Shown here piece after piece: positions 14,278 to 21,126 of a DNA stretch of 23,362 bases. How positions within the stretch are numbered: position 1 is the first letter of the stretch; the number at the start of each line of letters is the position of its first letter. The notes below the pieces were generated by a model that did no database searches, was not told where the DNA came from, and worked only from the letters and a program-made list of their open reading frames with translations. This DNA comes from DAOOVD01 sp035369845 (GTDB taxonomy: Bacteria > Bacillota > Desulfotomaculia > Desulfotomaculales > Pelotomaculaceae), in NCBI GenBank assembly GCA_035369845.1, contig DAOOVD010000039.1, positions 1 to 23,362 on the forward strand, read 5' to 3'. The position numbers were made by a program, and so were the translations under genes.

Positions 14278-15465
14278 TTACTTTGTAAACAGTTTTTCCA
14301 CCGGATAAAGAAGGTAAAAGCATGACATTACCGCCAGTATCGTGATGCTAATCACTATTGCCGCCGGAATCCCCAGATATTTTGCTGCCGTTCCTCCCAG
14401 CGCGGGACCGATGGCGATTCCCATTCCTTCAATGGTTGAGAAAACGCCCCAGCCGGTGGCCTGCCTTTCGGGAGAAATCACTTTAGCCAGAAGGTTGTTC
14501 CAGGCCGGGAGAACCGCCGCATACGAAAACCCGACCAGCGCTGCGAGCAAATAGGCGGTCATAGCGCTTTCGACCGTTGAAAAAAGGGTCAGCGAGGCGG
14601 CTGTCGCGCCGAAACCGGCGCCCAGTATAAGTTTCAGACTTACCCGGTCGGCCAGGCGGCCCATCGGAAGAAAGGAGAGAGCTGCAGCCGTGCCGCCGGC
14701 CAAAAGAAGAACGGCGTACTGGTTCGGGTTCAGGCCGATTTTATTCTGTGCGTATATGGGCAGTACAGGCAACAAAACTCCCCCGGCCAAAGTCTGGAGA
14801 AACATACCGGGCAGCAGAAGCTTTTTAACCGACTGGTTCCGGGTCATTTTTACCACTTCTTTTTTAAAAGAAAACCCGGCTGTTTTTCCGGCAGTTCCGG
14901 TTTGCCCCGGCAGAGAGACCAGGGTTGTAACCAGGGCCGCTCCCCACAGGATGATCATTAGCCAGAAGGCGATGTTGTAGTCAAGTGCTATGAAAAAATT
15001 GATCACTATAGGGCCGCCGCCTCCTCCAGCCAGCCAGACCGCAAAAACTATACCCATGCGCGCTGCCCGCTCCTTCAGCTGAACCGGCGCGACACCGCTG
15101 ATTACGGCAAGCCATACCGGGGAGGAGCCCAGTCCGAAGAGGGCCGAGCCGATCATCAGGACGGAAGCCGAGGGAATCATTTTAATTGCCAGCAGCGCCG
15201 CCATACCCAAAAAAAGCCCGTAGATTATGACCGTGTGCCCCCGCTGGTCGAGCTGCCACCCGGCGGCGCCCTTGAAAAGGGTTTCCACCAGGTAATGCAG
15301 TGATACGGCCAACCCTGCCAGAGCCACCGATATGCTCAGGTAATTTACCGCATAGAGGGGAAGGAAGGTGAGAAAAAAGGCGCCTCTGGTAAATTCCATT
15401 AAAAAAAGGACCAGCAAAAGGCCTAGCTCTTTTTTTGATGAAAGTATAGCTTTCAATTCATGCAA
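14278..15465 (-). CDS. Major facilitator superfamily transporter
   Basis: The gene encodes 395 residues with about 12 hydrophobic segments in two halves, split by a charged loop near residue 200 (KTAGFSFKKEVVKMTRNQS). MFS signature text is present after segment 2 (GWQLDQRGH) and, better, after segment 8 (GRLADRVSLK). No frame break is seen. Substrate is not deducible; drug/proton antiporters and sugar exporters share these features. TTG 15465 lacks a good ribosome site at normal distance (GGGTGG is about 12 bases away), so the start is uncertain. It is the first gene of a leftward run with the deacetylase and GlcDF genes. The link to 2-hydroxyacid use is positional only. Confidence 0.87.
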   Translation of the reverse strand: MHELKAILSSKKELGLLLVLFLMEFTRGAFFLTFLPLYAVNYLSISVALAGLAVSLHYLVETLFKGAAGWQLDQRGHTVIIYGLFLGMAALLAIKMIPSASVLMIGSALFGLGSSPVWLAVISGVAPVQLKERAARMGIVFAVWLAGGGGGPIVINFFIALDYNIAFWLMIILWGAALVTTLVSLPGQTGTAGKTAGFSFKKEVVKMTRNQSVKKLLLPGMFLQTLAGGVLLPVLPIYAQNKIGLNPNQYAVLLLAGGTAAALSFLPMGRLADRVSLKLILGAGFGATAASLTLFSTVESAMTAYLLAALVGFSYAAVLPAWNNLLAKVISPERQATGWGVFSTIEGMGIAIGPALGGTAAKYLGIPAAIVISITILAVMSCFYLLYPVEKLFTK

Positions 15466-15553
15466 TGGTTTTTCAGGCCACCCTTCTTGATGACGGAAAG
15501 GGCAGTCACTGTGTGCGGAACCCGTTCAACGTCGTCCGGTCAAGGTTAATGAT

Positions 15554-15582
15554 ATTATACACCATTGCCGCGGCAGGAACAA
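15554..15582 (-). promoter_or_regulatory. Promoter of the MFS-deacetylase-glcDF operon
   Basis: On the minus strand, -35 TTGTTC (15577-15582), a 17-base spacer and a perfect -10 TATAAT (15554-15559). The start would be near 15547, giving a leader of about 80 nt. It lies directly downstream of the terminator of the preceding small gene, so the operon is separately controlled. Confidence 0.65.
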
Positions 15583-15588
15583 TTGTGT

Positions 15589-15616
15589 AAAAACAGCGGC
15601 GGGTAGTATACCCGCC
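15589..15616 (-). terminator. Terminator of the 47-codon gene
   Basis: GGCGGGTA / TACCCGCC (8 bp, 3-base loop, 15598-15616). On the minus strand it is followed by GCTG and five T residues. It begins 10 bases after the stop codon of the small leftward gene. Confidence 0.72.
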
Positions 15617-15626
15617 TCAATATTGC

Positions 15627-15770
15627 CTAATGCCTGGTTACTGCCAGAAGATAGATCTCTTTCTTGTTGCCGGCGGCGCCGTTTATTTTTTTCTCCGCCT
15701 CGCGCAGTTGAGAGAATTGTTCCTCCGTGAGCTCCGCCGCTTTCATTCCCCCGGTATCTATTTCAGTCAT
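15627..15770 (-). CDS. Small hypothetical protein divergent from feoA
   Basis: The gene encodes 47 residues from ATG 15770, with a very strong ribosome site (AAAGGAGGAGG) about 9 bases upstream. The protein starts MTEIDTGGMKAAELTEEQFS, continues as a charged amphipathic helix (QLREAEKKING) and ends KKEIYLLAVTRH. No family is recognised and there is no membrane segment or Cys. The independent promoter, ribosome site and terminator make it a complete minimal transcription unit, the best evidence that it is real. Its promoter is interleaved with that of feoA, so it may respond to iron. Confidence 0.75.
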   Translation of the reverse strand: MTEIDTGGMKAAELTEEQFSQLREAEKKINGAAGNKKEIYLLAVTRH

Positions 15771-15820
15771 CTTTTAAAACCTCCTCCTTTTTTTAGTATT
15801 TTGCCCCTTTGAAAGAAAAA

Positions 15821-15848
15821 TTAATATTGATTTTCCATTGGGTCTCAA
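15821..15848 (-). promoter_or_regulatory. Leftward promoter of the 47-codon gene
   Basis: On the minus strand, -35 TTGAGA (15843-15848), a 16-base spacer and -10 TATTAA (15821-15826). It occupies almost the same bases as the feoA promoter on the other strand. Confidence 0.5.
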
Positions 15849-15854
15849 TATAAT
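15827..15854 (+). promoter_or_regulatory. Promoter of feoAB
   Basis: -35 TTGATT (15827-15832), a 16-base spacer and a perfect -10 TATAAT (15849-15854). The transcript start is expected near 15861, at the left edge of a Fur-box-like sequence. Confidence 0.7.
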
Positions 15855-15867
15855 TTAAGTTGAGAAC

Positions 15868-15886
15868 GAAAATCTTTATCATTATT
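15868..15886 (+). promoter_or_regulatory. Fur-box-like operator upstream of feoA
   Basis: GAAAATCTTTATCATTATT matches 14 of 19 positions of the classical Fur box GATAATGATAATCATTATC. It lies just downstream of the feoA start point, where bound Fur-Fe(II) would block transcription. A fur gene is present 4.7 kb to the right. Confidence 0.6.
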
Positions 15887-15925
15887 TTCTGTGGAAACAG
15901 CCGTCGATGTAATGGGGGATGTCCG

Positions 15926-16144
15926 GTGACTCTGGACAAGACAAAGAAGGGGCAGACTGTAATAATAAAGAGAATTCCGGACGAACATACCAGGATCCAG
16001 GCCATCCGGTTCGGCCTGTCCGAAGGCTCGGTTGTTACCTGCAGGGAAATATTGCCCGCCGGCCCGGTGATCGTGGTTAAAAACAAGCGGGAGATTGCCA
16101 TTGGAAGGAACCTGGCCAGGGCGATATCGGTTGAGCCGTATTGA
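15926..16144 (+). CDS. feoA: FeoA ferrous-iron transport accessory protein
   Basis: The gene encodes 72 residues from GTG 15926, with GGGGG (15914-15918) 7 bases upstream. Upstream in-frame codons fall inside the operator region and are not used. The protein is a single SH3-like FeoA domain: LDKTKKGQTVIIKRIPD, then IRFGLSEGSVV and VIVVKNKREIAIGRNLA, matching the family in order and size (about 75 residues). FeoA binds or supports FeoB during GTP-dependent ferrous-iron uptake. The gene heads feoAB, 46 bp before feoB. Confidence 0.92.
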   Translation: MTLDKTKKGQTVIIKRIPDEHTRIQAIRFGLSEGSVVTCREILPAGPVIVVKNKREIAIGRNLARAISVEPY

Positions 16145-16190
16145 ATAGTCTTTTAATATATATTATATTAGCCGGTGAGCTTACAGGGCG

Positions 16191-18131
16191 GTGAGTGTCG
16201 TGGAACGGGCAAGAATCCCGGCCGGAGGCAAAAAGATAGTGCTGGCCGGGAACCCGAACGTCGGCAAGTCGGTTTTTTTTAATATCCTGACAGGTTCATA
16301 CGTTGATGTTTCAAATTATCCCGGGACAACTTTAGAAATGGCCTGCGGCCGTTACCGGGGCGATGTCGTAATCGATACGCCCGGAGTCTATGGAATTTCT
16401 TCTTATAATGAGGAAGAAAAAATAACCAGGGATATCGTTCTTTCGGCCGATATCGTCATAAACATTGTTGATGCGGCCAATCTTGAACGCGACCTGTTTC
16501 TTACCTTGCAGTTGATGGATATGGGTGTTCCCGCTGTTGTGGCTTTAAATATGGTGGATGAGGCCATCCAGCGGGGATTTAAGATTAATGTTTCCCTTCT
16601 GGAAAAATTTCTGGGCGTTCCCGTTGTTCCCACCGTTGCCGTTCGCAATATCGGGATGAACGAATTGAAAAGAAAGATTTACTTTGCCAGACCCGGCAAT
16701 ATTGAACCGTTGCTGCTGAAAGAGGTAAAAAAGGTAAGCCCCCCTGCAGACCGGAGGGAGGCGCTGCTTATTCTGGAGGGGGATGCCGAATTAAGTGAGC
16801 GGTACTGCCTCCAGCCGGGGAAGGAAAGGGAGAAGATTTACCGCTCCAGGAGGGAAATGGCGAACAGAATCGTCGCTCAGACGGTAAGGGAAACGGGTAA
16901 AAGGGAGAATTTCGCGGCCAGGCTGGGCCGCTGGATGATCATCCCGGTGACGGGTTTTCCGATCCTGCTCATTGCGCTTTGGCTCATTTATGAATTGATA
17001 GGCGTTTTGTTGGCTGGTCATATTGTACAGTTTACTGAAAACGTCATGAAACAGGCATACGAACCGGCGGTTCGTTCACTGCTGGGCGGCATCGTTCCGC
17101 CGGGGTCGGTTTTCGATACCGTTCTGGCCGGCCGGTACGGACTTCTGACCGCAACTGCAACCTATCTTATCGGTCTTTTGCTGCCGCTGGTGCTGGGTAT
17201 TTTTCTGGCCCTTTCTATTTTGGAGGATACCGGGTACCTACCCAGGATAGCCACCCTGACGGACCGGGTCCTGGCCGGCATGGGGCTGAACGGTCAGGCC
17301 GTCATACCCTTCATCCTCGGTTTCGGCTGCGTGACTATGGCTTGTATATCCACCAGACTGCTGAGTTCCGACCGGGAAAGGCGCATAGCCATATTCCTGC
17401 TGGCGCTGGGCATTCCCTGCTCGGCCCAGATGGCCGTCAACGTTGCGGTTATTGCAAGCATGGGTTTTACTTATATGCTGCTGTTCTTTTTGTTTTTGTT
17501 CACTGTTCTGCTCGGCGCCGGCGTGGTTTTGGGTCGTTTGCTTCCGGGCGGGACAACCCCCCTCCTGATCGAACTGCCTCCCCTGCGCTTGCCGATTCCG
17601 CAAAATATAATCAAGAAAGCATCGCTAAAATCATACTACTTTATAAAAGAAGCCCTACCGCTTTTTGCCGGTGGCATGCTTTTCATGAGCCTTCTGGATG
17701 CCGCCGGACTTCTGCAGGGGCTGAGGAGCCTTCTTGTTCCTGTCACCGTGGGCTGGCTGCACCTTCCTGCGGAGATCGCCGACATCTTTATAATGGGCTT
17801 GATAAGAAAGGAGTTCGGTGCGGCGGCCATCTTAAGCCTGAACATGTCACATCTGCAAAATTTTGTGGCTCTCATTACCCTTACCCTGACCGTGCCCTGT
17901 ATTGCCTCAACAATGGTTGTCTTTAAGGAACGGGGCGTCAGCGAGGGGCTGGTGATATGGATTATAGTATTTTCCCTCGCCTTTTTTATCGGCGGGGTGG
18001 TTGCCCGCATACTCGAGGTTTTTGACATGCCGGGTTCCTTACGTGCCCCGGTTCTGGCGGTACTGATCATTGTGGCACTAGCCGGCCTTGTTTTTGCCGC
18101 CGGAAAATTGCAGGGGAAAAACGCCGGTTGA
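16191..18131 (+). CDS. feoB: FeoB ferrous-iron transporter
   Basis: The gene encodes 646 residues from GTG 16191; an in-frame GTG at 16200 is an alternative with GGTGAG just upstream. The cytoplasmic G domain has G1 GNPNVGKS (20-27), G2 YPGTT (43-47), G3 DTPG (62-65) and G4 NMVD (120-123). A helical spacer (about 170-245) leads to two Gate-type membrane units with about 8-10 segments. The cysteine motifs are GFGCVTMA (C380) and IPCSAQ (C410). Most FeoB proteins have GCNVPA at the first position, so this belongs to a variant class. It imports Fe(II), the main soluble iron form for an anaerobe. No feoC is seen. It is at the short end of family length (about 650-770). Confidence 0.95.
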   Translation: MSVVERARIPAGGKKIVLAGNPNVGKSVFFNILTGSYVDVSNYPGTTLEMACGRYRGDVVIDTPGVYGISSYNEEEKITRDIVLSADIVINIVDAANLERDLFLTLQLMDMGVPAVVALNMVDEAIQRGFKINVSLLEKFLGVPVVPTVAVRNIGMNELKRKIYFARPGNIEPLLLKEVKKVSPPADRREALLILEGDAELSERYCLQPGKEREKIYRSRREMANRIVAQTVRETGKRENFAARLGRWMIIPVTGFPILLIALWLIYELIGVLLAGHIVQFTENVMKQAYEPAVRSLLGGIVPPGSVFDTVLAGRYGLLTATATYLIGLLLPLVLGIFLALSILEDTGYLPRIATLTDRVLAGMGLNGQAVIPFILGFGCVTMACISTRLLSSDRERRIAIFLLALGIPCSAQMAVNVAVIASMGFTYMLLFFLFLFTVLLGAGVVLGRLLPGGTTPLLIELPPLRLPIPQNIIKKASLKSYYFIKEALPLFAGGMLFMSLLDAAGLLQGLRSLLVPVTVGWLHLPAEIADIFIMGLIRKEFGAAAILSLNMSHLQNFVALITLTLTVPCIASTMVVFKERGVSEGLVIWIIVFSLAFFIGGVVARILEVFDMPGSLRAPVLAVLIIVALAGLVFAAGKLQGKNAG

Positions 18132-18216
18132 AGGTGTTTCTTACCCAAGTGAATGGATTGGGGGGTGTAGTGCAATAGTGTTTACGGCTCTCATCTTGCA
18201 AATATTGGAGTGGCGA

Positions 18217-18245
18217 TTGCAGGTAGCGCCTTATGTAAATATAAT
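18217..18245 (+). promoter_or_regulatory. Promoter of the D,D-carboxypeptidase gene
   Basis: -35 TTGCAG (18217-18222), a 17-base spacer and a perfect -10 TATAAT (18240-18245). The start is near 18252, about 30 nt before ATG 18282, which separates this gene from feoAB. Confidence 0.75.
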
Positions 18246-18281
18246 GTATGAAACAGAGATTTTAATTGCCGGGTGAGCGTA

Positions 18282-19502
18282 ATGCAGAAAAAAGGGGATA
18301 TACGGTTTTTTTTCATCCTATTTGTTTTGCTGTTAGCCGCGGCACCGCTCAAGGCCTCCGCAGGGCCGGAACTGGTTGGCGAAGCCGCGGTGCTACTGAA
18401 CGTCAAAAACGGACAGGTTCTCTATGAAAAAAATTCCCGTTCCGGGGTTTATCCCGCCAGTACCACCAAGATCCTGACCGCTGTGATAGCCCTTGAGAAA
18501 GGCAATCTGAACGATCTGGTAAGCATAACTCCCGAGGCTTCAAATGTTGAGGGCTCAGCCATTGGCCTGCAGGCCGGAGAAAAAGTTTCGCTTGAAGATT
18601 TGCTTTACGCCCTGATGCTGAATTCGGGTAATGATTCCGCGGTGGCCATTGCCCGGCATGTCGGCGGTACGGTGGAGAACTTTGTTGCCATGATGAACGA
18701 CAAGGCCGCCGGGTTGGGGGCACTGAACACTCATTTCAGCAATCCCAACGGTCTCCCCGACCCCGGACATTACACCACGGCATACGACATGGCGATTATC
18801 ACCCGGTATGCCATGCAGAACCCCGAGTTCCGGAAGATGGTTTCGACAAAGGTGAAAATCATCCATCGCGATGACGCCGATGCGCAGACGTATCTCGAAA
18901 ACCACAACAGACTGCTGTGGAACTACGAAGGTGCGATAGGCGTCAAAACCGGCTATACCGAGGAAGCGCGGCAGTGTCTCGTTTCTGCGGCAAACCGGCA
19001 GGGCAGGGAACTGATCGCCGTGGTAATGAAAAGCGAAGGTGCGGATATCTGGGAAGATACGAAGAAGCTCCTGGATTATGGTTTTGGGGAGTTTTACTGC
19101 CTGTCCCTCACCGAAGCGGGAAAGCATGTCGACGAAGTTCCGGTAAAATTCGGTGTAACGAGGTCGGTTCCCGTCCAGACGGGGAATTCCCTGTTCTATG
19201 ATTTTCCTTTGGGGCAGCGGCCTGAAGTGAAGCAGGAGGCGATCTTCAGGGACAACCTCGCAGCTCCGGTAAGGGCCGGGGAAAAAATGGGGGAGTTGGT
19301 GTTTTCAGCGGCGGGCCGTGAACTCGGCCGGGTTGACCTGTTGGCCCAGAGAGAGGTCAAGAGGAAACTGACAGCCCAGTGGTGGCCGTGGTTCCTCCTG
19401 GCCGTGTTTCTGGCGGTGCTTTTGTCGATTGTCCGCTATCATAACAGGGCCAGGCGTGCGAAGTGGGAAACGTACAGAAACAGGTATTATTATTTGAAAT
19501 AA
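18282..19502 (+). CDS. dacF: D-alanyl-D-alanine carboxypeptidase (penicillin-binding protein 5/DacF type)
   Basis: The gene encodes 406 residues from ATG 18282 (GGGTGAG upstream; GTG 18273 overlaps that site). A signal peptide (about residues 5-28) is followed by the peptidase S11 domain with all three active-site motifs: S60-T-T-K63, S115-G-N117 and K222-T-G224. A PBP5-type C-terminal beta domain spans about 275-350. A last hydrophobic segment (about 365-385) and a basic tail anchor the protein to the membrane. It trims the terminal D-Ala from peptidoglycan stem peptides and is a target of beta-lactams. Whether it is the vegetative or the sporulation (DacF) paralogue is not certain; the symbol follows the best overall resemblance. 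Confidence 0.93.
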   Translation: MQKKGDIRFFFILFVLLLAAAPLKASAGPELVGEAAVLLNVKNGQVLYEKNSRSGVYPASTTKILTAVIALEKGNLNDLVSITPEASNVEGSAIGLQAGEKVSLEDLLYALMLNSGNDSAVAIARHVGGTVENFVAMMNDKAAGLGALNTHFSNPNGLPDPGHYTTAYDMAIITRYAMQNPEFRKMVSTKVKIIHRDDADAQTYLENHNRLLWNYEGAIGVKTGYTEEARQCLVSAANRQGRELIAVVMKSEGADIWEDTKKLLDYGFGEFYCLSLTEAGKHVDEVPVKFGVTRSVPVQTGNSLFYDFPLGQRPEVKQEAIFRDNLAAPVRAGEKMGELVFSAAGRELGRVDLLAQREVKRKLTAQWWPWFLLAVFLAVLLSIVRYHNRARRAKWETYRNRYYYLK

Positions 19503-19541
19503 ACCGCCTGTGCACTGTGTTGCCAACCTCGTCCGGTTCCG

Positions 19542-20471
19542 TTATCTTTCCCTGACGAGGGCAATCAGCAGCCTGGCGAAATGTCCGGTGAAGGGCAGAA
19601 CGATAAGACTGCAGGCGATATTGAAGATAGTTTGGGCATTCGAGATTTGACGGGGCAAATGGGGATCGGTGAACTGCACCAGGACGGAAAAGGGATGCAG
19701 AAAAGGCATAAACATCGCTACACCCCCCAAATTCAGGAGTATGTGGGCCAGGGCCACCCGTTTTCCTGTTGCTGTTCCTCCGATACTTGCCAGGAACGCT
19801 GTCGCGCAGGTCCCGATATTTCCGCCTAGCACCAAGGCAATGGATGTTTCGAGATCGAGGAGGCCTTGCTTTGAAAGCGCCATTACAACCCCGGTGGTTG
19901 TGGAACTGCTGTGAATCAGCCCCGTAAAGACAGCCCCGGCCAGCACGGCGAGGCAGGGGCTTCCGGAAAGGGAGGAGATAATACCGGCAAACATCGCACT
20001 GTCCCGTAAAAAAGCAAAGGAGTCCGAGATTGTTTCCAATCCCAGGAAAATCAATCCAAAACCGAAGAGCGCCTGGCTGGTGTATTTTAAAGAGGGCTTT
20101 TTCTTTCCGGTGACGAGCAGCGCGGCCGCAAGCGCCATGGAAGGGAGGGCCAGCGCGGAGAGGTTGAAGGAAAGTATCTGCGCCGTCACACATGTTCCTA
20201 TATTAGCCCCGAGGATGATGCCGACTGCTTGAACCAGATTCAGGATGCCGGCATTGACGAAGCCGATGACAAGGACCGTTACCGCCGTGCTGCTTTGAAT
20301 CAGGGCGGTAACGGCGGTTCCGGTCAAAAAGGCGGACAAACTGCTGCCGGTAAAGGATGCGATGAACGAGTGCATCTTGAAGCCGGCGGCCCTTTCCAGT
20401 CCGTATTTCATTATGCGCAGGCCGGCCAGCAGGAGGAATATTCCCGTTAAAAAGAAGGCAAGTGCTGCCAA
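19542..20471 (-). CDS. Na+/phosphate cotransporter-like (NptA/PF02690) membrane protein
   Basis: The gene encodes 309 residues from TTG 20471, with AAGGTGAT about 6 bases upstream. Two inverted-repeat halves are evident: QSSTAVT (59-65) followed by GANIGT (88-93), and HSSSTTTG (187-194) followed by GGNIGT (216-221). These QSS-type motifs mark the sodium and phosphate site of the family. About eight hydrophobic segments are seen. Many bacterial members carry a cytoplasmic PhoU-like domain and are about 550 residues long; this one ends after the transport core. It converges with dacF with a 39-bp gap. Substrate is likely phosphate but unproven. Confidence 0.88.
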   Translation of the reverse strand: MAALAFFLTGIFLLLAGLRIMKYGLERAAGFKMHSFIASFTGSSLSAFLTGTAVTALIQSSTAVTVLVIGFVNAGILNLVQAVGIILGANIGTCVTAQILSFNLSALALPSMALAAALLVTGKKKPSLKYTSQALFGFGLIFLGLETISDSFAFLRDSAMFAGIISSLSGSPCLAVLAGAVFTGLIHSSSTTTGVVMALSKQGLLDLETSIALVLGGNIGTCATAFLASIGGTATGKRVALAHILLNLGGVAMFMPFLHPFSVLVQFTDPHLPRQISNAQTIFNIACSLIVLPFTGHFARLLIALVRER

Positions 20472-20546
20472 TCCGCAATCACCTTAAGGGTTTTTCCTAT
20501 GTTTATTTAAGTTATTTGAAAATATGAACGGTAAAACGCAGTCTCG

Positions 20547-20575
20547 TTGACATATCAATGAGCTTTAATTATACT
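20547..20575 (+). promoter_or_regulatory. Promoter of fur
   Basis: Consensus -35 TTGACA (20547-20552), a 17-base spacer and -10 TATACT (20570-20575). The start would be near 20582, about 23 nt before the GTG at 20605. No clear Fur box is seen in it. Confidence 0.82.
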
Positions 20576-20604
20576 AACAAAAAAGACGGCTGGTGGTGGC
20601 GTCT

Positions 20605-21051
20605 GTGAACAAGGTTATATCAGATGTCGGTGAAAAGTTGAAGGCTCAGGAGTTTAAACTCACGCCGCGGCGTGAAATGGTCCTTGAAGTTCTTTTGGAA
20701 AACAGGGACAAGCATTTGAGCGCTGAAGACGTTTACAACCTTGTCAAGCGTAAGGCGCCGGACACTGGATTGGCAACCGTTTACAGGACTTTGGAAATAT
20801 TCCAGGAATTCGGGATAATCCATGCCATGGATTTCGGGGACGGACGAAAACGCTACGAATTCGGGGCGGAAGATGGAAACGACCATTACCACCATCACCT
20901 GATCTGCAATGTGTGCGGCAGTATCATCCAGGTCGATGTGGACCTGCTGGAAGAGCTTGAATGCCGTGTCAGCAAACAGCACGACTTTACCGTCACCAAC
21001 CACCAGCTTAAGATCTTCGGCATCTGCAGGCAGTGCTCGGAGAGAAAATAA
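20605..21051 (+). CDS. fur: Fur-type ferric uptake regulator
   Basis: The gene encodes 148 residues. GTG 20605 is preferred over GTG 20593 because GGTGGTGG is then at ribosome-site distance. The winged-helix domain (about 10-85) has recognition-helix text TGLATVYRTLEIFQEFG. The dimer domain (about 86-148) has the HxHHH motif (H94, H96-H98) and two zinc-type CxxC pairs (C101/C104 and C141/C144). Text such as LLENRDKHLSAEDVYNLVKR and LKIFGIC is closest to Bacillus-type Fur, and PerR or Zur are less likely. Fe(II)-bound Fur represses iron uptake, and the Fur-box-like site at feoAB is an obvious target. Confidence 0.92.
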   Translation: MNKVISDVGEKLKAQEFKLTPRREMVLEVLLENRDKHLSAEDVYNLVKRKAPDTGLATVYRTLEIFQEFGIIHAMDFGDGRKRYEFGAEDGNDHYHHHLICNVCGSIIQVDVDLLEELECRVSKQHDFTVTNHQLKIFGICRQCSERK

Positions 21052-21076
21052 GAAAATGTCCGGTCTGCAATATCCA

Positions 21077-21085
21077 TGCTATAAT
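21077..21085 (+). promoter_or_regulatory. Extended -10 promoter of the glycogen gene
   Basis: TGC-TATAAT (21077-21085) is a perfect extended -10. The -35 region is poor. It lies in the 75-bp gap after fur and would start transcription about 35 nt before ATG 21127. Confidence 0.55.
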
Positions 21086-21126
21086 TATTGATGTGGTATG
21101 GATTTTATTTTTCGGGGGAGAAGCCC

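Noticed and set aside
15460..15550. A riboswitch in the MFS leader
   Set aside because: No recognised conserved core or terminator/antiterminator pair is visible in the 80-nt leader.
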